Shown in pieces: positions 9,324 to 17,110 of a stretch of DNA of 20,647 nucleotides. The stretch's first letter is position 1; the number at the start of each line of letters is the position of its first letter. The position numbers were made by a program, and so were the translations under genes. The stretch comes from a virus. The stretch is taken from the IMG/VR virus record IMGVR_UViG_3300000151_000012, positions 1-20,647 of that record. One strand, written 5' to 3'. A model generated the notes under the pieces. It saw only the letters and a program-made list of their open reading frames with translations. It was not told the origin of the DNA and did no database searches.

Positions 9324-9328
9324 AATAC
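9310..9328 (-). promoter_or_regulatory. Degraded fourth copy of the late palindromic element
   Basis: On the minus strand this reads GTATTAGC-AGA-GCTAAATT: the left half is identical to the three full copies and the right half differs at two bases. It overlaps the terminator-like hairpin before the capsid gene. No -35-like sequence is seen at the expected distance, so it may be a binding site or a relic. Confidence 0.4.
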
Positions 9329-9470
9329 TTCTCAGGATGGCGGCTCCTACTGATCACTTGTTTAACGCCCTTAAGGTATCCCGTCAGATCTAACGGGGAT
9401 TGCTTAGGCAATCGGTCTCCAGAGGCTCGACTCCGGTGCTTGCGAGATTGGGTACTACATTAATAGCTCA

Positions 9471-9498
9471 ATATTAGCATTGCTAATACGTGTGTCAA
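9471..9498 (-). promoter_or_regulatory. Capsid promoter with embedded palindrome
   Basis: On the minus strand TTGACA (9498-9493) is followed 16 bp later by TAATAT (9476-9471). The element GTATTAGC-AAT-GCTAATAT fills the spacer and includes the -10. It stands between scaffold and capsid genes and would start a transcript near 9464. The -35 matches the sigma70 consensus fully and the -10 matches in part, including the first two and last bases. Confidence 0.65.
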
Positions 9499-9511
9499 CA
9501 CTTATTTTAAT

Positions 9512-10489
9512 TTAAGCAACGTAATCTCCACGTAGGTCGTGATATGTCTCCGGCTCCTTGTCGATCATAGAATCGAACTGCGAATCTGTGAGCTTAGAGA
9601 TATCGACCACTACCCCTTTCCCATCAGAGGACCCAGAAATTCCACCGGCTTTGGGTGGCTGTTTATTAGACGCGGCCACCTTCTCTTTAACCTGGGTCTG
9701 TTCAACTTTAGGTTGGACTGGTTCAACCGCAGTCGTAGGTTCACCCAACGAAGTCTCACTCTCCAACAACTCAGGGTGGAATGCGCGGATAGCCGCATCC
9801 GCTGCCTTACCTAACGCATCCGAGCGGGTATAACCCGCAGACAGGTAGCCCTGCATGATAATATTAGTCTGCTCTACAAAAGCATTGTTGTAATCGGCAC
9901 TCTCTGGATTGTAGATATCGTAGGTGTCAATCATACCAGCGACAGATGTATCGAACTCACGCTGCTCTTTAGCCTGGGCCAGCGTATAACCTGTGACCTG
10001 AGTCTGTTCGAACTGGTACTGCTCACGTTCAGCATTACGGATCTCACCGCGTAACTGTTTTGCTTTAGTTTTATCTCCATCCAGAACAGCATCCATGTAC
10101 TGCTCTTCTTTGGACTCAAAATCAAACTCAGGGGCATTTGGTTTGTTTTCTTCAGCATGTTGTTTAGCAACTTGCGCTTCCAGTATGCGATTCTTCTCAA
10201 TGAGCACGTCCATACGATCTTTCGGGATCATATTTTCATCTGTACGTGTAGCGGGTGCTACTGCTGTCTCTGACTCCGACGCTGTCTCAGTCTCAGTAGC
10301 AGTCTCGGATTCCGCACTCGTTGTCTCTAGTACGGTCTCGGTCTCGGTCTCGGTCTCAGCTTCAGTGACTTCAGGCTCGGAGGTATCAGTTTCAACTGGT
10401 GTAGACTCTTCCTCAACCTCAGTATTAGGGATAAAGTCTCCACGGTCTTCCTCAGTGGTGTCGTCAACGGGGGTTTCTACAGGTTCCAT
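9512..10489 (-). CDS. Capsid scaffolding protein
   Basis: A 325-residue acidic protein with an excellent TAAGGAG ribosome site, 10 nt after the portal gene. The N-terminal 95 residues are low complexity, dominated by alternating E and T with some S and V, and encoded partly by four copies of a GGTCTC hexamer on the plus strand (10333-10357). A charged helical middle (about 115-180) and an alanine-rich helix (about 215-240) follow; the C-terminus ends with a compact DISKLTDSQFDSMIDKEPE segment that could bind the capsid. High charge, helicity, and the portal-scaffold-capsid gene order are the classic signs of a scaffold that guides head assembly and is then released. Sequence homology was not established. 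Confidence 0.75.
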   Translation of the reverse strand: MEPVETPVDDTTEEDRGDFIPNTEVEEESTPVETDTSEPEVTEAETETETETVLETTSAESETATETETASESETAVAPATRTDENMIPKDRMDVLIEKNRILEAQVAKQHAEENKPNAPEFDFESKEEQYMDAVLDGDKTKAKQLRGEIRNAEREQYQFEQTQVTGYTLAQAKEQREFDTSVAGMIDTYDIYNPESADYNNAFVEQTNIIMQGYLSAGYTRSDALGKAADAAIRAFHPELLESETSLGEPTTAVEPVQPKVEQTQVKEKVAASNKQPPKAGGISGSSDGKGVVVDISKLTDSQFDSMIDKEPETYHDLRGDYVA

Positions 10490-10499
10490 AATGTACTCC

Positions 10500-12596
10500 T
10501 TAATGGGTGATGGTGTTTGGTTTAGGTTTGAGTGATTCCAACGCTATCTTGGTCTGACTATCATGCTGCGCTTTACGCAGGTTAGTTTCGCCATGAATAT
10601 GGGCCAACTTCACCTTATTAGCTCGTTCTTCGCGCTTGTTAAGTAAATCCTGCTCCAGTTTACGGATCTCAAGATTGATATCGTCACCGTCTGATGTGAA
10701 GTCTTGAGCTTTAGCGGTACTTAACAGTGCCTGCGCTTTCTTGTTCTCAAGGTCAGCCTCGCTGTTAGCAATCTCCAGTTCAACCTGACGCATCTGTATC
10801 TGCTGCATCTGCTGCGCTAACTGCTGCTGCTCCTCACTCGGGGTGCCTTGACCTGTCATCTCACGCACACGTTCAGCTAACTCACGTTTACGTGACAGAT
10901 GTGAATACTCAATAACTGCGTCATCAGGAACCGCTACGCCTACGTTACGCAGGTTAAGCGCTTCTGCAAATTGGGACTCATCGAAGGTGTCTCTTGCAGG
11001 CTGTGTACTGATAACCACGTCGTACTCACCTACTGTGACGTTGTTACGAACCTCACCTGTTAGCGGATCAGGCACGTTGATGCCGATCATCTCGCCCTTC
11101 TCCTCAGGTCGAGCCATGTTCCCTTGTGTAATCTGAATGACACGGTGCTCAGTGTAGAAATTCTTAATTAAAGAGTGCATACGCCGAGCTAAAATGTGAC
11201 GAGTTCGCGCCAAATTATCTAAAGGTGTCTGAATCTGTACTGCACCGCGTTGAGTCTTAGCCTGTAACGCAACTCCCGATACCTCAGCACTCTCCTGACC
11301 CAACATGGCGTCAGAAATACCGCTTATTTCCTTAATATTATTAGCCGCTTTCATGCTAATACGGTCTAAACCGGTCGGAATCTGGTTAGGTTGACGTTTT
11401 AGCGGAGGCGTAGACGATTTAGCGTACTCGATCACCAAACCCGTCTCAGCACCCCTCTGTTCTAACTCCTCAACCGTCATATTAGTTAACGAACCCTGCT
11501 CCACGTCGTAACCGGAGTTAGATGTGGTGTTAACAATGTGCAGTTCTTGGGAACTGACCTTATTTAGCTGCTCCTGGGGGGATAGTAAATTCCGCACCAT
11601 GCCAAACGGCTTACCACGACGGAAAAATGGAAAATACGGGATAATTGTAAAGTCGTCGTAGATAGACCAGTCATCATGGAGCAAAATATGGTCACAAGAG
11701 ACCGTCCAACGCACCTTTTTCTCTGGCTTACGCTTAATTAACAACCCGTTGGTATCTGCGAACAACTTTAGTCGCTTAGGATCTGCACCGTCAGGTGCTC
11801 GCCGCTCATATGAGGTCTCCGGATCAACAAGATACTCCACTATTTTAATTTTACGACTCTGACGTTCGATTATTCGCACATTACGTATCGTGCGCTCGTC
11901 ACCTGAGTCCGAATCAGTCTCAAAATCCCCAGGTGTACCGAAATTCTGCTCACCAAACAAGATAGAGTCATCCCCGAACTCAGATCGAGTCGCTGCCACG
12001 TTACGTAAGTCCCGTGCCGCCTTCTTACCGTAAGTTAATTCAACCTCATCGAGACTCAACCAACGTGAAATAGTCACCTCATTCCATGTTTTGGGGTCAT
12101 ACTCCTTAGCGTCAGGATCAAGCACCACATCTAACGGATCTAACGCTATAATCTCGATCTCGCCCTCAACCTTATCGTCGAAATTCATACGAATCTCGTA
12201 AAACCCTCGATCTTGGATCAAACCATCTGCGAAAACCTGACTCTCTGCCCAATCAAGCTGATTGTCATCACTAATTTGCATCGCCAGCTTAGTAAGGGTA
12301 TCTGCCACGTCCTGTGTAGCGTCCCGTCGTGGTTTGAACACAATCTCACCGCGCGTACGACTCTGCTCACCTAAAACAGTGTTAACTGTAGTCAACACCG
12401 TGTTAATGGTGAGCGTTGGACGACCTTGTGCGTCCAATTTGTCTTTATCCGCCTGATCCCACTGCTCACCACGGTAAAAGTCGTCACATTTACGTGCGAT
12501 CTCTACCCAATCTAAGTGACCTGCGTCTCTTGCGCGAACGTAACGACGGAAATTGTGATCCGCTACCCGTCTGGAGTCTTCGATGGCTTTACTCAT
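10500..12596 (-). CDS. Portal protein (P22-type)
   Basis: This 698-residue protein is close to the length of P22 gp1. Features typical of the P22-like portal family are seen: an N-terminal ARKCDDFYRGEQWD segment (about residues 34-47), RPTLTINTVLTTVNTVLGEQ (about 63-82), and SEVSGVALQAKTQRG-like sequence in the stem region. The C-terminal 140 residues are helical and glutamine-rich (about 585-605), which fits a coiled 'barrel' inside the head. It forms the dodecameric ring through which DNA enters and leaves. There is no Shine-Dalgarno before the ATG at 12596; the ATGA overlaps the stop of a possible 17-codon leader ORF, and a -10-like TAATAT ends only 10 nt upstream. Either coupling or near-leaderless initiation would explain this. 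Confidence 0.9.
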   Translation of the reverse strand: MSKAIEDSRRVADHNFRRYVRARDAGHLDWVEIARKCDDFYRGEQWDQADKDKLDAQGRPTLTINTVLTTVNTVLGEQSRTRGEIVFKPRRDATQDVADTLTKLAMQISDDNQLDWAESQVFADGLIQDRGFYEIRMNFDDKVEGEIEIIALDPLDVVLDPDAKEYDPKTWNEVTISRWLSLDEVELTYGKKAARDLRNVAATRSEFGDDSILFGEQNFGTPGDFETDSDSGDERTIRNVRIIERQSRKIKIVEYLVDPETSYERRAPDGADPKRLKLFADTNGLLIKRKPEKKVRWTVSCDHILLHDDWSIYDDFTIIPYFPFFRRGKPFGMVRNLLSPQEQLNKVSSQELHIVNTTSNSGYDVEQGSLTNMTVEELEQRGAETGLVIEYAKSSTPPLKRQPNQIPTGLDRISMKAANNIKEISGISDAMLGQESAEVSGVALQAKTQRGAVQIQTPLDNLARTRHILARRMHSLIKNFYTEHRVIQITQGNMARPEEKGEMIGINVPDPLTGEVRNNVTVGEYDVVISTQPARDTFDESQFAEALNLRNVGVAVPDDAVIEYSHLSRKRELAERVREMTGQGTPSEEQQQLAQQMQQIQMRQVELEIANSEADLENKKAQALLSTAKAQDFTSDGDDINLEIRKLEQDLLNKREERANKVKLAHIHGETNLRKAQHDSQTKIALESLKPKPNTITH

Positions 12597-12646
12597 AAGA
12601 TAAGAATATTAGCACCGCTAATACAGTTGGGCAAATAAATATCCAT
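12593..12646 (-). CDS. Possible 17-codon leader ORF coupled to portal
   Basis: An ATG at 12646 follows a GAGGG site by 8 nt and opens a 17-residue frame (MDIYLPNCISGANILIL) whose TGA overlaps the portal ATG as ATGA. The palindromic promoter-like element lies within it. It may serve only to carry ribosomes to the portal start. There is no evidence that the peptide itself matters, and chance is possible. Confidence 0.35.
   Translation of the reverse strand: MDIYLPNCISGANILIL
12606..12634 (-). promoter_or_regulatory. Portal promoter with embedded palindrome
   Basis: On the minus strand TTGCCC (12634-12629) and TAATAT (12611-12606) are 17 bp apart, with GTATTAGC-GGT-GCTAATAT spanning the spacer end and -10. 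The -35 is weaker than at the other two sites. A transcript would begin about three bases before the portal ATG. Confidence 0.55.
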
Positions 12647-12668
12647 CTAGTCTTCCCTCGTTTTTAAA

Positions 12669-13643
12669 TTACGCCCTTAACCATGCCCACTCGTCCTCGT
12701 CATCACGAGCAATCTCGTCGTCGGTGCGAACACGTACACGCGACCCATCACCGGCAGTAACTACATGACCGTTACCATAGGTGAGATAAGAACCAGATTG
12801 TGTTGGCGTTGCGCCTAACTGCTGCTGCTGTAGTTGTGGCTGCTGCTGCTGTTGTTGTGGTTGTGGTTGTGGTTGTGGCTGTGGCTGTGGCTGTAGCTGT
12901 GGCTGTGGCTGTGGCTGTGGAGGTACACCTAACTGCCCTGATGGTCGTGGGTCAGCTACGTTAATATCCTGAGGCCGTACTGCGGTAGGGGTTACTCCAC
13001 TCGCCCCTAATCCAGCAGCCGCCTCAATTTGCTCACCCATTGGACGATTGTCAACACCCAGCCGCTCACTCTGGCCCTGGATTCTACGTCCGAGGCGTAA
13101 GGCTCGTTCACGTTCTAAATCCAATGTGTACGTTGATGGGTTACGCTCTATGTAAGTTGCTAGGGGTTGGGCTACGACATACTCAGGATCAATTAACGGA
13201 GTGGTAGGATTCATCGGTGCCTCACCTGTCGATGGCCCTACACCAGCAGAGATCATATCCGCCTGTGCCACACCAGGATGGTGCTGCATTGCGACCTCTT
13301 CCGCACGTGGTAGTAACCATGCGTCCATATCAACACCTGGGAATGGTTCAGTTAGACCTACCGACTCAGCGCGTATCGCTGGGTTAAACGACTCCGCTTG
13401 TGGTGCAGTATTATCAGCACGGATGTGTGTCGGTTGACCTAATGAATTAGCGGCTGCCCGTCGGGGCCCAAGATCCAGCATGAGTTCCTTGTTCTGCCGC
13501 AACGGATGCCCAGGATTACCCTGCACACTGTCCTCGTCAGTCACTGCGGTATTACCACCCAACTTCTGAGCCAGCATCTGCGCCTGATAGACATCTTCTA
13601 CTAATTTATACTCGTTGGTATCTCTATTCCACACTATGTACAT
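12669..13643 (-). CDS. Probable virion protein with PQ-rich tract (unknown)
   Basis: This 324-residue protein is not recognised. It has an AAAGGA ribosome site and begins 12 nt after the previous gene. The N-terminal 35 residues (MYIVWNRDTNEYKLVEDVYQ) look folded; the remainder is largely disordered, rich in P, A, G, N and R. Residues about 241-276 are a run of alternating P and Q followed by Q only, encoded by a hexanucleotide repeat at 12816-12923. The C-terminus is strongly acidic (DDEIARDDEDEW). Position between large terminase and portal suggests a virion or assembly protein; a role as an internal or ejection protein is possible but unsupported. Confidence 0.55.
   Translation of the reverse strand: MYIVWNRDTNEYKLVEDVYQAQMLAQKLGGNTAVTDEDSVQGNPGHPLRQNKELMLDLGPRRAAANSLGQPTHIRADNTAPQAESFNPAIRAESVGLTEPFPGVDMDAWLLPRAEEVAMQHHPGVAQADMISAGVGPSTGEAPMNPTTPLIDPEYVVAQPLATYIERNPSTYTLDLERERALRLGRRIQGQSERLGVDNRPMGEQIEAAAGLGASGVTPTAVRPQDINVADPRPSGQLGVPPQPQPQPQLQPQPQPQPQPQPQQQQQQPQLQQQQLGATPTQSGSYLTYGNGHVVTAGDGSRVRVRTDDEIARDDEDEWAWLRA
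12816..12923. repeat. Hexanucleotide repeat coding for PQ/Q tract
   Basis: On the plus strand the pattern is TGTGGY repeated with some changes, then GCTGCTG-type triplets. It lies wholly inside the 324-residue gene and codes for P-Q and Q runs. Copy-number changes of six bases would keep the frame, so it could vary in length without breaking the gene. Confidence 0.75.
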
Positions 13644-13654
13644 ATTTTAATCCT

Positions 13655-14995
13655 TTACTTAACCAGTCCAACTCGTTTACCAAGCTCCGAATGTATTGAA
13701 TACTCCTCCCTTATCGCCTTAATACCCTGTTCTATCTTATTGAGCTCCATCCCCGCCTCTCTGGCTTCCTCGGCATTGCCACTATGCAAGGGTCTTTGTC
13801 GCCATTCCTCTAGTATATTTGCCTTCATGGCTTCCCCTTTATCTAGCGTGCCCCTCAACTGCGCCTGTCTCGCCTGCCACATCTCATCCCCCTGTGCGGT
13901 AGCAAACGCGCGAGCTCTCTCACGGCGATAGGCATTGATATTTGGATCGTTACGCATGAGATTCTTCATCTCCTCCTTCAAATTCCGCAGACCGTTGGCG
14001 TTAGCGTCTCGCGCCTCCTCTAAACTTGGAGACCAACCTTGGCCATCAAACGAAGGATGTAGTTCATGTGTGTATAACTCCATCGAGCTGTACTGGTTGT
14101 TCAACTTCTCGTATTTAGCCTGATTTTCTGGGGTCATACGTGGGAAATCCCCTTGTCTTGCTTTACTAAAAGCCACATCCAAATCGGCGTTCAGTTTTTC
14201 GAACTCAGCCTTCTGCGCCGTGGACATCTTCCCCTGGTCCCTAATATGGGTCAACTCGTCATAGCGCGTTACCTTCTCTTTACCGAGATACGAGGCGATA
14301 TCATAGTCACCATTGAAATTATCCACCTTGGTGTAATATTTGGGATTTCCGCTCCGTTCTCGTAAAAACGCAGTCTCACTAGGGCGGGCGCCATGCGCCA
14401 AGTCGGCATCATATGTCGTATCAACCAGACCATCCCACCGATTCCCATTTTTACTGGCCACCCTTACCACATCGTCCGCCTTACTGACCACGGGCGCTAC
14501 CTCACCTAAAGCACGCATAGTAGCAATGGGTACGGTTGCCGCAGCAGCGGCCTTACCTGCGGAACCAAGAAACTCACGACGTGATGGGTTATGGGTCGAG
14601 TTAACAACCTTACCAACCGTGTCCCCTACCTTTTTACCAGTACCAATCACGCCCTGTGCGTAAGAGATAGGTCCCGGGATACCCGCACCCAACTGAGTCA
14701 CCATCCCGATGTTACGCAAACGAATATCAGCGCGGTCACTCAAATCGTTAGGTCTCGGGCGATCGTCCCAACCTATCATACGACCCAACCCTTGGGATGA
14801 TGCCTCAAACAGGGGCATCTCAAGTGTCTGATTTCGCACCATATGAGGGATGTCGGCAATAATCGCTGGGGATGTAATCCCCTCCGCTACCCCCAATTGT
14901 GCACGGTCCATTAGATAATCAGGGATATCTAAATATTTCTGAGCCATCCATTCCCAGTCGCTTACAGCTTTCGCCTCACCTAACCTACCTGCCAT
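13655..14995 (-). CDS. Unknown virion-like protein with internal Tat-like motif
   Basis: The ATG at 14995 (446 residues) is preferred over one at 15022 because a GAGG site lies 8 nt upstream and 15022 falls inside the terminase gene. The first 120 residues resemble an amphipathic, membrane-active or virion-internal segment. At residues 138-144 the sequence SRREFLG is followed by SAGKAAAAATVPIATMRAL, a twin-arginine motif plus a hydrophobic, alanine-rich stretch, but placed internally rather than at the N-terminus. The C-terminal half is highly charged and helical. I do not recognise the family. Its place between large terminase and portal points to a virion or ejection protein; it may enter or cross the membrane at infection. 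Function unknown. Confidence 0.6.
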   Translation of the reverse strand: MAGRLGEAKAVSDWEWMAQKYLDIPDYLMDRAQLGVAEGITSPAIIADIPHMVRNQTLEMPLFEASSQGLGRMIGWDDRPRPNDLSDRADIRLRNIGMVTQLGAGIPGPISYAQGVIGTGKKVGDTVGKVVNSTHNPSRREFLGSAGKAAAAATVPIATMRALGEVAPVVSKADDVVRVASKNGNRWDGLVDTTYDADLAHGARPSETAFLRERSGNPKYYTKVDNFNGDYDIASYLGKEKVTRYDELTHIRDQGKMSTAQKAEFEKLNADLDVAFSKARQGDFPRMTPENQAKYEKLNNQYSSMELYTHELHPSFDGQGWSPSLEEARDANANGLRNLKEEMKNLMRNDPNINAYRRERARAFATAQGDEMWQARQAQLRGTLDKGEAMKANILEEWRQRPLHSGNAEEAREAGMELNKIEQGIKAIREEYSIHSELGKRVGLVK

Positions 14996-15005
14996 TTCTT
15001 CACCC

Positions 15006-16613
15006 TCATGCTGACATCGCACTCTTACATTTATCGCCCATCGTATAACGGGTCAACTGGTCTCGCCAACTGGCCTGCTTCTTATGCGTAGCGATATGTG
15101 GCGACTGTAACTCCTCAAGGTGGATGCCTAAATACGCCAGCACGTCCACCACGTCATCATTTTTACCGAAGGGGAACTGTAACAGCTGAGTGGTTAAATA
15201 GTCCAACCAATGCGCCTCGCGTGGGAAATAGACCTTACCTTGAGCCATACGTCCCTGTAAGGATCTAGCCCTTAACGACTTATCACGTCGCCCAGGTAGC
15301 ATCTCCTGTACGTGCATACTGAACTGCTTACGCTCTCGGATACGCTTGTTAAGGAATGGACCAATTGCCATCTGCATATGAGTGCGCTCGATAAGAGTAG
15401 AGGCCGGTTTATACTGCTCATGCACGTCGATCATGCGCTCCACAATCTCCATCGCATCCCAGCGACCATACATGATATCCAGTAAGTACCAGTCCTCTGA
15501 CTTATCGATACCTACCACCGCACAAGCTGTGTAGTCGTTGGTCTCTTTTTGACCTAATGCTAAGTCCCAACTCGCATAAATTGTAAGTGGAGACGGTAAC
15601 GGGTGTGTGTTCTTATCGTAATATTTGAAATAGTGACGTTGGAAGTAAGCACCCTCGTCTGCAGTCGGTTTCTGCTGATACAATGCCGACCATGTACTCT
15701 CATTACCTGGAGCATTCTTAATTGCGTTCAACTGTTTCAAGTCATAGCGCTCAGGGTGTAACGCCTCACCCTGTTTACGATAATCCTCATCCTCAATAGC
15801 AATCGCAGGATACTCCACCACTTCCCACAGAGGTATATCGATACCTGCTTTAATTGCGTCCTCCTGCTGTAACCGTAGTCGCCCCGACAAATCGTCATGG
15901 TGCCAGCGTGTTTGAATAACCAGACAACCACCACCAGGTGCCAAACGAGTATACGCTGTGCTATTCCACCAGTTCCACGTACTCTCCCGATTGGTCTCAC
16001 TAACCGCGTCCTCCCAGTTACGCACAGGGTCGTCCACGATCAATAAGTGAGAACCGCGACCTGTAATACCACCACCTACACCGGCAGCTAAGAATCCGCC
16101 ATTACGGGTGGTGAGCCAATTCTCAACAGACTGACTGTCCTTATGCAACCGAGTCCCTTTAAACACATTCTGGTAACTTTGCTCTCGTAACAACTCACGG
16201 ATCTTACGAGAAAATGTCATAGACAATGATGCACTGTAGGAACAGGCTATCACCTCCATCTCTGGGTGATTACCTAAGAACCAAGCGGGGAACATAGTCG
16301 ATGCAAGGAGGCTCTTACCGTGACGAGGTGGGACTGCGATCATCAATCGAGGGGATTTTTTATCAATGATATCCCGCGCGAACTGTTCTAACCTCTGGCA
16401 TATGTCTTTGTGCACCCAACCAGGGAGATAGTCAGGCTGCATTCGCATAACAAACGGTAACAATCTACGTCGTGCGAGTACCCGACGAACTAACTCCTGT
16501 TCCTGAAGCTCTTTTTGAGAAACAGTAGCGGTTTTAGCCACCTTGCATTTCGTACAGTACTCATCCGTATCAGGTATTACTTTCCCACAGTCTGCGGCGC
16601 TACACAGTTTCAT
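15006..16613 (-). CDS. terL: Terminase large subunit
   Basis: This 535-residue DNA-packaging motor has an ATPase then a nuclease domain. Walker A (AVPPRHGKS, residues 93-101) and Walker B with catalytic carboxylates (LLIVDD, 190-195) are clear; the coupling-motif-like QTRWHHDDL lies at 234-242. The C-terminal nuclease has acidic residues at D350 (ASWDLALGQ), E409 and D487/D488, in the pattern of the TIGR01630 terminase C-terminal region. Unusually, residues 4-23 form a C-x4-C-x10-C-x2-C zinc-binding motif. The start is coupled to the small terminase stop (TAATG), and its TGA contributes to the ribosome site of the next gene. It cuts and pumps DNA into the head through the portal. Confidence 0.96.
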   Translation of the reverse strand: MKLCSAADCGKVIPDTDEYCTKCKVAKTATVSQKELQEQELVRRVLARRRLLPFVMRMQPDYLPGWVHKDICQRLEQFARDIIDKKSPRLMIAVPPRHGKSLLASTMFPAWFLGNHPEMEVIACSYSASLSMTFSRKIRELLREQSYQNVFKGTRLHKDSQSVENWLTTRNGGFLAAGVGGGITGRGSHLLIVDDPVRNWEDAVSETNRESTWNWWNSTAYTRLAPGGGCLVIQTRWHHDDLSGRLRLQQEDAIKAGIDIPLWEVVEYPAIAIEDEDYRKQGEALHPERYDLKQLNAIKNAPGNESTWSALYQQKPTADEGAYFQRHYFKYYDKNTHPLPSPLTIYASWDLALGQKETNDYTACAVVGIDKSEDWYLLDIMYGRWDAMEIVERMIDVHEQYKPASTLIERTHMQMAIGPFLNKRIRERKQFSMHVQEMLPGRRDKSLRARSLQGRMAQGKVYFPREAHWLDYLTTQLLQFPFGKNDDVVDVLAYLGIHLEELQSPHIATHKKQASWRDQLTRYTMGDKCKSAMSA

Positions 16614-17104
16614 TAGTGATGAGCATCAACGTTGTCATCAGATTCAGGTGTCAGTGTTAACTCATTACCACCGGACATCGCCAACAACTCATCATCACTC
16701 AAGGTCTCTAACTGCTCCACTTTAGTGTAATTGGCGTTAATGTTTACTGTCTTTTCTGGCTCATACACGCCGTGCATCTTCCCTATCTCTCGGATAGCTG
16801 TTATCTCTTCAGTAGCAGTAGCAGACTTACGATGTGCATCGAACAACATATTTGTTAGCAGACCTCGCGAGATCTTCACATGCACCTCATTCTCCATCTG
16901 ATAAAAATCAAGATGGGTTGCTATATCTACATCTTTCAACCATTTGGCACCCATATGCCTACTGATGCCTGCCGACTGACAAGCTAGAGCGGTATTAAAT
17001 GTATGTGCGAACGTATGAACGAACGCCTGCTGTTGGCGCGTAATAGTAGGCAATCCATGAATATACCGATCGTTATCCATCAATCTTATGGTCGTTGGGT
17101 CCAT
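16613..17104 (-). CDS. terS: Terminase small subunit
   Basis: This 163-residue protein precedes the large terminase gene and overlaps it by one base. Residues about 20-55 (TRQQQAFVHTFAHTFNTALA, then a SAGIS turn and SRHMGAKWLK) form a helix-turn-helix typical of small terminases that bind packaging sites. The C-terminal tail is acidic and likely contacts the large subunit. The ATG at 17104 has no Shine-Dalgarno and lies where transcription from the promoter at 17111-17139 would begin, so translation may be leaderless; M9 (17080) is another possible start, also without a good site. It may recognise the nearby iterons. Confidence 0.85.
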   Translation of the reverse strand: MDPTTIRLMDNDRYIHGLPTITRQQQAFVHTFAHTFNTALACQSAGISRHMGAKWLKDVDIATHLDFYQMENEVHVKISRGLLTNMLFDAHRKSATATEEITAIREIGKMHGVYEPEKTVNINANYTKVEQLETLSDDELLAMSGGNELTLTPESDDNVDAHH

Positions 17105-17110
17105 ACCTAT

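Larger units (their letters stand above)
9280..9464 (-). ncRNA. Structured capsid mRNA leader (candidate cis-acting RNA)
   Basis: No gene lies here. Read on the minus strand, the leader starts about 7 nt after the TAATAT element at 9471-9476 and runs to the capsid ribosome site. It holds a series of hairpins in order: 9436-9419 (CCGGAG/CUCUGG, six-base loop), 9413-9398 (GAUUGC/GCAAUC, four-base loop), 9397-9380 (CCCGU/ACGGG, directly abutting the last), a small AGGA/UCCU hairpin (9348-9334), and the terminator-like hairpin. I do not recognise a known riboswitch or ribozyme class in it. Confidence 0.45.

Noticed and set aside
9419-9445. T-arm-like sequence GGCTCGACTCC suggesting a tRNA or tmRNA
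   Set aside because: No acceptor, D or anticodon stems fit around it on the plus strand; on the minus strand the same bases form a simple hairpin of the capsid leader.
11335-11361. TATTAGC and GCTAATA half-sites inside the portal gene
   Set aside because: The halves are 9 bp apart rather than 3, lie within coding sequence, and have no convincing -35; probably chance.
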